A stretch of 64,000 nt of DNA from NCBI GenBank assembly GCA_944990035.1, contig CALYLX010000146.1, forward strand, positions 186,001-250,000, given 5' to 3'. Within the stretch, counting starts at the first letter, position 1. Each line of letters opens with the position of its first letter. The notes beneath the pieces were generated by a model, which saw only the letters and a program-made list of their open reading frames with translations, was not told where the DNA came from and did not search any database. Below, piece after piece: positions 1 to 12,639 of the stretch. Source of the stretch: Clitopilus passeckerianus. Its lineage: Eukaryota; Basidiomycota; Agaricomycetes; Agaricales; Entolomataceae. The position numbers and the translations under genes were made by a program.

Positions 1-182
1 AAGTCCAATGATTGAGAACGCTATCCCAAAAACCTAGAGGAATTCGTGAACCCCCGGAATACTTAGTGCTCGTTCAAAGAACGTACCTCTAAGGGCGTAA
101 AGGCACGCTTGAACTCCTGCTTGTATCCCAACTTCGCCAAGAGTTCCTCATCAGCTGTCTTCATCAACTCTTTGTTGTTCAT
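1..182 (-). CDS. Amino-acid permease (APC superfamily), 5' end only
   Basis: The reverse strand opens with ATG at 182 and reads MNNKELMKTADEELLAKLGY, followed by KQEFKRAFTPLE. A 53 nt GT-AG intron (34-86) follows, and the frame resumes as VFGIAFSIIGL at the window edge. The pattern of a short acidic N-terminus, then LGYKQEFKR, then a first membrane helix starting F-x-I-A-F-S is typical of fungal GABA/choline/amino-acid permeases of the APC family, which import amino acids or amines across the plasma membrane. Only about 43 residues are visible, so the substrate cannot be assigned. The rest lies to the left of the window. Confidence 0.75.
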
Positions 183-2155
183 GATGTTCAACGTGCAGCA
201 GCGTCACACTTCCCACCACTTTCCTACGAGGTGAAAAGAAGGAAGAGTGGAAGAAACAAGGTAGAAAGAGCGGTCGCACGAATGACACTATCTCAACCTG
301 TTCCTTGTCCAGGTCCACCCGTATCATCGCTGGAGCAACTCTCTTACACGGACTCTGATGGAATTGACATCCGCCGGGTGAGCTTCTTTTCAGGAGCAGA
401 CCACGAGGTACATACGGCCTTGACCGCAGGTTAGAGAACCCCAGGATATCGGAAGGTGACGATAAGCGGCCCTAAAGATAGCAGGGGATAGCCACTTGCA
501 CAGATAAACGGTAAACCCCAGCAACCTTTGTACGCAGAGTGCTATCAAGCTTGTCCATTCGTTGATGTAGGCGAGAATATCAAATTTATAGTTAGAACAC
601 CGAGAAGTCTGCCAAAATGCTGAGGGAATTCCCTCTTTTGCCCGAATCCTTAGCCTCAACTGCAAGAGAGCCCTCATACGTAGACCCCTTCCTGTCCTTG
701 TTGAACTCAAGCTTGAACTCAGTGGATTGGCTGAAACGTGCATCGTCGCCACCAAGCAAGACACGCCTTATCTCACGGAGGGACTTCTCTATGTTGATCG
801 GCTTCCCGACGATCTCCATAGGACATTTACTCAACTCTATCGGCGGGGACGAGTGAGATTTGTATTGAGTCCAATTCAACCCACAGAAATAGCGAGACTC
901 TCCTCGTGGTTCGACGTGTCTCCTATTCTTTCCGACTGGCGACCGCAACAGTCCCTGATCTCTGACAGTTCCAAGATGCTTTCAACTGGTCAGTTCTACG
1001 ATGGTCAAGACAGCGGGCAATTCATGGATGACTCGACCTTTATTTGAGTGCGAATACCTCTGTCGTGTGTATATATGACCAGACTATGGGTTGTTGTCCC
1101 CTATTCAACCAGTAAAAGTCGCACTTATTCCCAGAAACCCAATTGAAAACGATCCGACTTGGTAGAGCTCCAGAGACTTCTAAAGTCATCCGACACCAGT
1201 CTATCGTGGCCCGACCCTTGTGATTGCGGCGACTGTATAAAGATGGTCCTTCATAGGACTGAAACTTCAAAAAACCACTAGCCCAAAGCAACGTCGTTCA
1301 CTCAAAATGACGCTCGTTTCATGACCACCGCTCCCTAGCTCTTAGCGCTCGAGTATACCCATACTTCTCAAACCTTGATCTTCAGGAGTCAAAGCTAACA
1401 GTAAGTCTTCACGTCTCCAAGTTTCGAGTGTTGCCGACCTAATTAAACCTCGCCACAGAACCTTTGCCACACCCTGAAGCTGCAGCTTCCGCCGTGTTCT
1501 CTTCACACTCCACCCCTAACTAGTATGCATACCTGCTGTCTTGTGGGTCATTCCTCCCGTCACGACGTCAGCTGCTCACGAACATTCCTCATGTCTGCCA
1601 AACCCCTGATTACCTGACGTGTTATCCGGATACACATCTCCTGCATCTCCCTCCACTGTCTTGTAGCTCTTCATCGATCCAGCCAACCTTCCACTTCAAA
1701 CTCCAACCTTCGGATGTTTCACCCCTGCTGCACGTTCTTTTAGTCCTCATTCCCTTGAACACGTTCGTTCCACGATGTATTTCTACCACAGCAGTTTGCC
1801 ATGTATTTTTAGTGTCACTTGTACTGTCATTTCCTAGCAATTACACCTTCATTCACTCCGTCAATACGCGCACTAAATGCGTTATCGTCGTGTGACTACG
1901 CTATCTCTGGAAACCAAAAGGAATCTTTGTTCATTTGGGGGCCCAGAAATGAAAAACACGAGTCCAAAAAGTGACCTCATGACATGATGGCACGTTGATA
2001 AACGAGGTATAGTGGCACAGCCACGCCATTCCTCGGTAGCTCTTCCCTAAACGCGGAGATCATCATCTCCACGTCTCACGACACTATAAAAGCCGTCGCG
2101 GTAGTCGGAACAAGATCTTTCTTCCTTTCTTCTCTTTCTTTTGGCTCTCCAGAAC
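183..2155. other. Intergenic region between permease and NAA30
   Basis: This 2 kb stretch lies between two divergent genes. It contains only short frames that overlap on opposite strands and show no recognisable domain. The longest, 118 codons on the minus strand at 592-948, has no visible spliced extension and resembles no family I know. The right end carries the NAA30 core promoter. I see no coding feature I would defend here. Confidence 0.5.
2085..2090 (+). promoter_or_regulatory. TATA box of NAA30
   Basis: TATAAA lies 66 bp upstream of the NAA30 start codon. It is followed by a pyrimidine-rich run (about 2116-2147) of the kind that often surrounds fungal transcription starts. Assignment is by position and sequence only. 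Confidence 0.55.
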
Positions 2156-3081
2156 ATGACTGAAATACTATACCGTCGTTATAACGGAGAGGCTGATTTG
2201 CCTCATGTAATGGACCTTGTCCAGAATGAACTGAGCGAGCCGTACGTGATTTATACGTTTAGATACTTTTGCACCATTGGTGAGTTCATTAGTGGCACGC
2301 GACCAATATAAATCTCGTCTAATGCCCTTATCTCTCTCGGGTAGGCCCCAGCTTTCGTTCATTGTAAGTCTGGTATATTGTTCTTAATGCTAATCTTATT
2401 TCTCTGACCACGAATTTGTCCATGTCATAGGCGTATACAATGGAGGATTCGGTCCCTTCCGCGCCGATAGGCGTTATCGTGTGCAAGCAGAGCATGCACC
2501 GGGACTTGGCAAACCGAGGCTACATCGCCATGCTGAGCGTGAACAAGAACTGGCGTAAACGAGGCATAGGTTCGTCACCTCTCCCCAACCCTCTTTCCGT
2601 TTCTTAGCAGGGTCTTAGATTGAGGGGATTACCCACCTTTTGGTGCGGGTCCTATTTTCTTTTCCGTTTTGTCATTATAGCTAGCTCGCTCGTCCGGAAC
2701 TCCATCGAAGCTATGAAGCAAGACGGTGTTGACGAGGTATGTTCACTCACTGCTCCATCACACCTACCGAACTTACCCACCATTACCCAGATCGTTCTGG
2801 AAACCGAATTCGACAACCTTGCCGCCCTATCCCTCTACGAGTCGCTCGGATTCATTCGTGAAAAGCGTCTGCACCGCTTCTACCTCAACGGCAAGGATGC
2901 TTTCAGGCTTGTCCTGACTGTTCCGTACGACGACTCTGATGAAGGCTCCGGCAGTGGCAGCGACGATGGTGCTGCCATCAACCACTTCCAGCGTCGCCGC
3001 ATGCGCACTCGACCTTACCGCGCCATTCGGGTGCCCGGGTACACCGATGATGAGGACGAGGACTACGTCTCCATGCGCTAA
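2156..3081 (+). CDS. NAA30: N-alpha-acetyltransferase 30, NatC catalytic subunit (apparent frameshift)
   Basis: GNAT-fold enzyme that acetylates the N-terminal methionine of nascent proteins beginning Met-hydrophobic, as part of ribosome-bound NatC. Exon 1 (2156-2279) gives MTEILYRRY...LSEPYVIYTFRYF. A 19 nt exon (2345-2363) gives PQLSFI. Exon 3 (2431-2569) carries GYIAMLSVNKNWRKRGI, the acetyl-CoA loop (RxxGI/A). Exon 4 starts at 2681 and exon 5 at 2791, with VLETEFDNLAALSLYESLGF and RLHRFYLNGKDAFRL. An acidic tail ends at 3081. All of this matches Mak3/NAA30. The conserved YFLHHWPQL block is broken: after YF (four Ts at 2267-2270) the frame reads CTIG, whereas one extra T would give LHHWPQL across the intron. 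No nearby splice choice restores the frame. I read this as a one-base deletion, probably an assembly error. Confidence 0.88.
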
Positions 3082-3629
3082 ATCGTCTACCTGCTGTCCC
3101 TCTCTCTCTTACCGCCATGCGAATTCACATTCGACTGTTTCTCTACCTGCTTTCTTACATATACCTTGTACTTCTACCGTATTGTTACCACCTGTACCTA
3201 ATATCTGTATGATTGTAGCAGGACTTGCCTTATAATACTCAGTGCCCCCGGCTCTCTCACAGAAGTTTGCATGTTCGTGTCACTCAGGTCCTTGTAAGGA
3301 GGCTTGTGCAATTGGGGTTCCTTTTCTCAGCCAACTTGTACTATATTCGTCCATGTGGACTGTAGCAATCCCAAGATGCGCTGTTAAGTGGAACTACAGA
3401 AGGTACATAGACATAGAAGTTCCAGCACCAAATCAAAATCCAACCACACATAAAGCAAGGGAGTTCACAATATAGGCTTTGATTGCAACTTTTAAGAGCT
3501 ACCACGACACCAACTACTACCACCGACGCCACCACCTAGACGATGGTCGTGTAGTCTAATTAAATCCCGTTGGTGGTGTAATCCACCAGTTCATAATATG
3601 CTACAATAATTCAATGCAAGGTATCTATT
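3082..3629. other. Convergent 3' intergenic region
   Basis: Tail-to-tail spacer between NAA30 (+) and KAR2 (-), presumably holding both 3' UTRs. It is pyrimidine-rich just after the NAA30 stop and AT-rich before the KAR2 stop. No gene was seen. Confidence 0.6.
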
Positions 3630-5978
<2,349 letters not shown>

Positions 5979-6054
5979 GGTGGAGGAGAGGTAAAGGTTA
6001 CAAGTTTTGGATTCGACGGAGGTCAGTCTATTTATTCGAGTCCGGCCTTTCCGT

Positions 6055-6074
6055 TACGTGTCAGTAGACGTGGC
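6055..6074 (-). promoter_or_regulatory. Putative unfolded-protein-response elements of KAR2
   Basis: About 77-96 bp upstream of the KAR2 ATG the sequence holds TACGTGTC (6055-6062) and GACGTGGC (6067-6074), five bases apart. Yeast Hac1 recognises cores of the TACGTG and CAGNGTG kinds, and metazoan XBP1/ATF6 elements contain GACGTGG. BiP genes are classical UPR targets, so this paired site is a reasonable Hac1-type element. An A/T-rich motif (AATAAATAG read on the minus strand, near 6027-6036) may serve as the TATA box. Function is inferred from position and sequence only. Confidence 0.45.
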
Positions 6075-6268
6075 TGGGTCACCTGACTCTTTCTCACGCG
6101 GCTTTGATCGTGGCACTTATGGAAACAGACGCAGCGACGCGGACAAGATGCTGGTATTTCGGGTAAATACGAGATGGTACAGGTAAAAATGCGGGGAATC
6201 ATGCAGGTAATGTGATGCATATGTACGTAGAAGCGAAGATGAAGAAAACAATTAAAACAGAGCGGAGA

Positions 6269-7261
6269 TCAGTTGCACCATTCCTTCCAGAGCTTGATAC
6301 GACGGAACTTCTGGTCGCCCCAGTTCATCTCGGTGGTGTTCGGTAAGAATTCTGAGCAAAAAGGTGAGCATTCAACGTTCTTCGAACCTCGTTAAATGCC
6401 GACATACCATTGCCCTGCCATTCAATCTTGACAGTATGTTTGCCTCCCGGGACGATGACCATACCCGCACTGAACCTCTCCCTCAAGCACAAGTTGAGGT
6501 CCTCTCCACAACTCAAGGTCTTGTTGACAACGAAGTCGGCTGTGAGACCCCTAAGATCATCGTCCACCCAGACAGCCATACGTGTGTCCTTTTCATCAAT
6601 GTCGACGAAACTGAGCTTGTGGGTTCTGCTGTCGTCGAGAGTGTAGGTGATTGGTAGAGGCTCTCCATCTGGTCCCGGGATGAAGTTTTCGATGTGAGGA
6701 GAGTCGAACATCTTCGGACTCGGGCAGGTAATATTTGATCTTTTGATATCACTTGCTTGGACGAGGACACGGGGCGTCTTGCGCGAAAGGAGGCCAACAG
6801 AGCGACCAAGGAAGATCACAAGCCCTATGTGTCCTCAGATATTCCTTTCTCTATACAGGCCTGAAGAGTACTCACGAAGAACCTGGAATCCGAAGAAGAG
6901 CAGAACAATCGCAACGATGATGCTGTTCATAACATTGCGCAGGTGTTTGCGACGCTCATCGCTGAATCCAAGCTTTGAGAGCCTCTTAAGATTGGAGAAA
7001 ATCTTCTGGAGACTCTTCTTCTTCGGTTTCTTGAGGTTTTTCAGATCATCCAAGCTGATTCAAGACCGGTTGAGCATGGCAAGCTCAGATTGACACCAGG
7101 TTTACGTACCTTCTGGAGGAAGTTCCTTGAGGAGCCGCTTGCGAAGGTTCCTTGAGTTTCAGGAGGACGAGAATCATGATGATCGTTTCCCAGATCGACC
7201 AGACGAATCCCATCGTACCAGACCGGGCACGGTCGTTGCTGTGGTCGTTGTTCAGAAGCAT
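6269..7261 (-). CDS. Conserved hypothetical two-helix membrane protein
   Basis: I do not recognise this family. The spliced reading starts at ATG 7261 (MLLNNDHSNDRARSG; the next Met, MGFVWSIW, is at 7213). It has a hydrophobic segment (SIWETIIMILVLLKL), a Lys-rich stretch (LKNLKKPKKKSLQK), a second hydrophobic segment (IIVAIVLLFFGFQVL) and a soluble C-terminal part with two Cys (VVNKTLSCGEDLNLCLRERF). The C-terminus reads WGDQKFRRIKLWKEWCN and stops at 6269. At least four introns of 47-60 nt are needed, each with good GT-AG sites. The start codon overlaps or abuts the end of the upstream Ppo-like gene, which is read in another frame, so the boundary between them is uncertain and they could share a transcript. 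Location is probably an internal membrane. Confidence 0.55.
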
Positions 7262-7262
7262 G

Positions 7263-10200
7263 TTATAAAGAAGAGACGAGCACATACCTGGGAGAGCCTC
7301 CCTTGGTACCGATAGGGGGTGGCTCGATAGGTTCCGGCTCGAACTAAACCAAGTGCCGTCAGGATAAGCGCGTACACATCACAAATTATCCTCACAGTGA
7401 GCTTCAATGTTCGAGGATAAGGAGACATTCCCTCCCTAAGATCCCAGAATAGGCGAGGGTCGGACTACAGCCGTCAGTAATTAGGAAGTCCCCGCCTGTA
7501 CTTGAAGACGTACAGGTAGCGCAGGAGAGTGGCAATAGAGACGAACAAGACGGCCGTTCTCTGATGCCCGTTGAAGATTGTTGAGGCGGAAAATGGCCTT
7601 GAATAGCTCTGGCATCGTCTAGACAGATCCAATTAGTGGGTGCCCGAGATAGGAAAGCGCCCAACTCACATTGTCGACAAAGCTCATTCCGGGACACTTG
7701 TGAAGCCCTAGACCTTGCAGGGAGGGTACTTTGCGGTCGGTCTTGATCTTGTGGGGCTCATCAAAGAATTCGTCCTAGGGGTGGTTGAGATCTAGCATTG
7801 CGTATCAAGCCACGAAAACGTACGCTCATGTGATAGGTGCCAAAGTCAATGTAGATCTTGTCGCCCTTCTTTACGCGGACGTTAGAACTGGGGATGATGT
7901 CATCCTCCTTGGCCTTACGCCAGACGCCGAATGGCTGGCCGATTCCTGAAACGGGTTCAGAGATCAAATCGAACTTGAAGAGCTTTTAGCTTACTTTGTG
8001 CTTCTCGGAAGTAGCCCATAAGCTTCTTATTAGCGTCTTCTCTGATGGTATCTTCTCTAGATTCGTCGTCTGCCAGCCGAATGAGTGCTCTAATGTCTTC
8101 TAGCTCGGATTCCCGCTCCTTATCCAGATAAAAGTCGACAGCGAGGGCGCAGGCTAAACGGCTCGTTAGCGTTGACCGTGGCAATAATACTGAGCAAATG
8201 ATACGCACCCTGTGCATAGTGAATCGCCGTCGCCATGGCCAGGCCAACAATATTCGCAACGACCCTCTTGGCTTGGAGTGCATCCTCTCTCTGGATGATC
8301 TGGAAGATCCTAGCCTTGTTATCCCTCCAACCTGCGAAGTCACCGGTGTCATTGGGACCCATCAATTGTTCCGCAAGGCTATTGAGAGCATCAATCTCCA
8401 ACGTAGCACTCCCTAATGCGAAGTCTGAACGGCGACTCGACCTAAGCATACGCTCAAGGAAGACTGCCGCGTTGAACTGGGGTATAGTCTGGCCAACGAA
8501 GTATTCGAGGAGGAGGCGCTTTCCGAGGGTGTGTACATCGTAGTAGGTAGCCTTGGCTTTGTCAAGGTAATGGTAAATCCATCTCTCCTGGAACGTCTTC
8601 TTCTCGAAATGATGAGTTGCAAGATATCGAGGAGCAACGCTGCGCATCTGGGTTTCAACATATTTGAACAAGGGGTCGGCTGCTTGCTTCGCTTTTTCTC
8701 GTGTTTCCCATCCGCGTTGAGGGTCGCCATTCCTGAATACAAGGCTGAATAGAGTTGAGAAGCTGAACCTTTTCTCGAGCGAACTGGGGCAACATACGCA
8801 TAGAGGTGACCAAAGTTTTCGTGCCAGTCTTCCTCAGACTTCGGTTTCTGGTAGGCGACTGGTGTTATGCTCTTGATGAACTACATTGTGGCTGAGGCAA
8901 CTTGACAAGTGGTCGTCGACAGTTACAACTCACCTTCGCGAAGGCTCGGTCCGCTCCAGTAGTCGCGGCAATACGAGAAGTGATGCTGTCTTTATGTCAG
9001 CTCTATCTAGTACAGACACGAACCACCACCATCAGCATACCTCTGAGGGCCAACGGGAGTCGTGGCCTTCGTAGGTTCTCCAAATTTGTCAATTCCACAC
9101 TAGATGGATCGTCAGCCTCGTCAAATTGAAACGTATGCAGGCGGTATACCAATGTCTGACAGACCCAGCGAGTGCACGTCTTGTTGATCACCTCTCCGAC
9201 TATGTCTATCTCGACCGATTTAGGGGCGTTGCTCTTGTCAACGCCGGTTGTGCCATTGGTGTTGGGCATTCCATTGCTGATGATGGTTCAGGGCGATAAA
9301 ACCGAAAGTAAAATGATCACCTACCTTGATGCACTCCGGACCTGGGCATCCAGAATAAACCTCGATGCGGTCTTTCCAAAAAACTCCGCGTAACGGCGAC
9401 CAGCCCCAGTGTCGGGGTGCAGTGCAAACATGGTCTAAATCATCACAGGTTAGTACGAGAGACCTCGGCGGTAGTAAGATCTACTGACCATCATCAAATC
9501 CTTATCGTGACTACCATGGTTGTTAGTACCCGATAAGAGGTGAGACGAGAGATTGCTTCATACAGGTTGATGTTATCATGACCAAGGAAGAACCTAGTCA
9601 ATAATGAGCGACTAGTTGAATTCAAAGAGACATTCTCCCTGACGTACCCATAGCCATTCGATACCAACTTGATATCCTCGTCGTACACAACGCCGTACTT
9701 GCCTGAATTCTTGAAAACATGATCTATCCCTTTCTTCGTGTTGACGATTTTCACTGGACTGGTGTGAGGGCGATCAAATGCGTAACGAGACTTTTCGGCA
9801 TCCGGAATCATTTTGCTATCTTCCTTAATGTGAAAGAACGGGAAGAGGGAAAGGGTGCTGTTATAAGTGTAGTGACGGGGCAGGTTACGCTGCAAGACTT
9901 CAATGCGGTCAGAATTAGAATAAATGAGAATGCATAAAGTAGAAGCCGACGTACGCCTCGGTAGCCATGCGCCACGTGCGCCATTTTCAGGAGATTCATT
10001 GCAGTCTCCTACTCCCCAAGTGGTAAGGTTTGAAGCTGCCACGGGGATCGGTTGAGAACGTTAACTAGAACGACATGTTTGAACATACCAGTAACACCTT
10101 CTGTAAACCGCTTGGCCGGGTCGGCCTCGATGAACGTCGCGAGGTCAGCCAGTAATGCCTTGGACTAGAAGCGAATATTGAACACCCCGGCGGATAAAGA

Positions 10201-11688
10201 CGACGGGTAGACATACCAAAGTCTCTCCGAGGATTGGGTGTGACGAGGAGTTCGGCTCAGGGATACGTTCCGCCATCAAGCCAACGTACAGCTCGAGATT
10301 GTTTATTTCCGAATAGAGTGTAGCAATCCCCCCCGCAATCCTCTGGTCTGGGTTCCAAGCCTCGAATTTCTTGAACTCTGAACATCGCTGAGATTACGTA
10401 GAACACGAAAAGATGGGGCATAGGCGCACCTTGCAAGCCCAAGAACTTCCTGAAAGAGTTCAAGGATGGCACTGACGCCCCGAGGCGTCTGGCTGCCTCA
10501 ATGGATTCCTTTACAAGATCAGACACAGCAAAGGTGGGATTTCCAGCGGCACTCGACGTCGCATCCATGAGAATATTGGCCAGGGCTTCGTCCTTGAAAC
10601 GCCAACTGGTTCCTCGTTCAAGCCTGCAGAGAAGTTGAGTCGCAGGGCGGGAATAAGGAACGCAGTACATACCCTTGGAAGTTGCGGACTTTGGGGTCAG
10701 GGTTAACAGCAGGCTGGTCCAGCTACGACGAATTGTTAGCGAGTTCCATTACGAGCCAAACGGAGATTCACATTTACTTGTTGCCTTTGGGTTTCATAAA
10801 ACTCCAATTCGTCTTGCGAGAAGAAGGGAGTCCAGTGCTACAGAAGTTAGAGTTTGGGTGTAGAATGCTAAAATCGGACTTTACCTGATATAGTAGCTGA
10901 AAGGACGAAGTCAACTGATCCCCGCGCTTCGAAGAGGGAATTGCAATCTGCGACCAAGGTTCATCAGTAAATACTGAAGCCTACTTAGTGGTTTAACATA
11001 CTTTACTCGTGGTGACAGTGCTTTTCTTGATGGAGTCCCCAGCTACGACCTTCAGGAAATCTGTTTCAACCGCATTCTTAAATTGGATGGAGTTTATCAA
11101 GCGAGCAATTTGAAAGATCTCTTCATCTTGCTTGTGGAACAAATTCTTGTGAGCGTCATCGAAGGGCTCGTGGTCAGAAGGGTCGTTCCATTTCTTGGAT
11201 TCGTTGAGAAAGAGAAGTTGGCGAGCAATATACTATGGCGACACAAGGCATGAAATCAGGCACGGAAGGGATGGGCCTTAGTTCTTACGTTATGATTTCG
11301 ATTCCATAAGACCAAAAGGGCGGCAACAGCAGGCGGGTAATTTGAGACGTTTGGCTCGAAGAAACAGTCGGGGGCGAGCATTCCACGCCCATCCTTTGCC
11401 CGGACCATGTCGGTTTCTTGAGGAGCTATTCCGTACAAGGGCGCAAGATCAAAAATAGAGATGTCTTGACCATATCTGCCTTTGTTGGAGTCCTGCCTTG
11501 ACAACGATAGCTGGAAAGTATATATGAGTTGCGAAACGTGGTCAATAATCGAATGATATTCGTACCGCGATCAAGGCTACAAATGCGTTGAAGAAAGCAG
11601 TGAGACCGCTGTCGTGAGCCTTGAATTCAGGGTTCTTGAAAACGCCAGAGAAGACCTTCTCCTGGTTCGGAGGTTCGAATGTGGCCAT
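7263..11688 (-). CDS. Ppo/linoleate diol synthase-like haem peroxidase-P450 fusion, altered peroxidase site
   Basis: Fungal Ppo enzymes oxygenate linoleate in an N-terminal cyclooxygenase-like domain and rearrange the hydroperoxide in a C-terminal P450 domain. Family marks here are FDLAPLYGIAPQETDMVRAK, PPAVAALLVLWNRNHNY and EEIFQIARLINSIQFKN, then the P450 part with EAQR (ExxR), QPFGVWRKAKEDD and GLGLHKCPGMSF (haem-thiolate Cys at 7694-7696). Roughly 18 short introns are required. Oddities: the distal-His block (VTHSLFR in Ppo) reads IALSLSR, the proximal YRWH block reads YQHW, and the roughly 190 residues before the peroxidase core are missing from the chosen start. Upstream of ATG 11688 the frame stays open 29 codons to a TAG at 11776-11778. 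The 3' end is uncertain: splicing through FEPEPIEPPPIG to the stop at 7263 fits best. Confidence 0.7.
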
Positions 11689-12132
11689 GGCTACGTAGAT
11701 GCAGGCGATAAGAAATGGTGTTGTGTTGACAAATCGTTTGGAGAGCGAATACTTATTATACTCGAAGGCCGCGAACTATGCCTTGTTTGCCGGAACCCCG
11801 AGGTTGATGGCTTGAAGCAACGCACATAGGTAAGGCGTGTCTTTCATTCACAGCAAGGCTGAGCCTCCCTGGAGCTTCAGACGCCCATATTCGATCGGCC
11901 GCAATCCACCAATCCTCGTTGTATCTGCACTTGATCAAAAGTGTCTGCAGTGTCAGATTGCCAACCTACTAGTGATGCATGAGGACACTTTAGCTTTGAG
12001 ACCCTTCGTCTGTGGAAATCCAGAAGTGAATATGGAACTTCCCAGACACCATTTGTCCCTGTATTTGTCTGCACCATGCCCCGTGCTTCCTGTCAGGTAC
12101 CAGAGAGCACCAGTTCAAGCAGCCTGCATGTC

Positions 12133-12164
12133 TAGAAACATGTTTCTATAGACGCTGGCGTCTA
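12133..12164. repeat. Two abutting palindromes
   Basis: Two inverted repeats sit back to back. TAGAAACATGTTTCTA (12133-12148) is a perfect 16-bp palindrome. TAGACGCTGGCGTCTA (12149-12164) has 7-bp arms round a 2-nt centre. Both begin TAGA and end TCTA. A GGCGCC palindrome follows at 12167-12172. The sites lie about 450 bp upstream of both divergent start codons. They could be binding sites for dimeric regulators; this is inference from symmetry. Confidence 0.5.
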
Positions 12165-12418
12165 TTGGCGCCTAGTGGTCATTTGTAAGAGATAACATCG
12201 GTTTGCCTCGTGTACTAGTGATGTTGGCGTCTTGAAAGCGCTTTGAAAGGGGTTCTCTCCGCATTGCCGGTAGATTCTTTCCCGAAAAGGGTTTCATTGC
12301 AATAGACGGGATGAATTCACGACGAAAAGTCCAGGCTCATATGCTCTGGTGGCGATGATTCAAAAGAGCTGTGAAAGGCAGCGCAGAGTCCAGATAGAGT
12401 TTGTGATCGGTGCTAAAG

Positions 12419-12432
12419 CGCTAACGTTAGCG
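12419..12432. repeat. 14-bp perfect palindrome CGCTAACGTTAGCG
   Basis: CGCTAACGTTAGCG is self-complementary over all 14 bases and lies about 210 bp upstream of the DUF2235 start codon. It is a candidate operator for a dimeric regulator. No matching known site comes to mind. Confidence 0.45.
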
Positions 12433-12453
12433 ACAATTCAGTCGCATCGTGGG

Positions 12454-12490
12454 GAACGCGTTCAACATGAACATGAACTGGAACGCGTTC
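12454..12490. repeat. Direct repeat of palindrome GAACGCGTTC
   Basis: The 10-bp palindrome GAACGCGTTC occurs twice, at 12454-12463 and 12481-12490, with start-to-start spacing of 27 bp. The sites lie about 150-185 bp upstream of the DUF2235 start codon. Two identical symmetric sites at this distance look like tandem operators for one dimeric regulator. Confidence 0.5.
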
Positions 12491-12639
12491 TTCATACCAC
12501 TTCATGTTCTCAACTCCGCCGGGGATGGCTCCGTGCAATACGCAAACGCTGAAGATGTCTGGCTTTGGAGCTTAAAACCTCTTATAGATGATCAGTAAAG
12601 GCCATAACGTCTTCCTGAAAGTGACTTCAAAGGCTCGCG

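Larger units (their letters stand above)
11689..12639. other. Divergent promoter region of Ppo-like and DUF2235 genes
   Basis: This 0.95 kb spacer separates two genes read outward from it. It contains five perfect or near-perfect palindromes (listed separately). It also holds a possible 23-codon minus-strand upstream ORF (11847 down to the TAG at 11776) in frame with the Ppo-like start. No independent gene was seen. Confidence 0.6.

Noticed and set aside
390..1291. Overlapping frames of 83-124 codons on both strands as possible genes
   Set aside because: No domain, no consistent splicing and mutual overlap; expected by chance in GC-balanced DNA.
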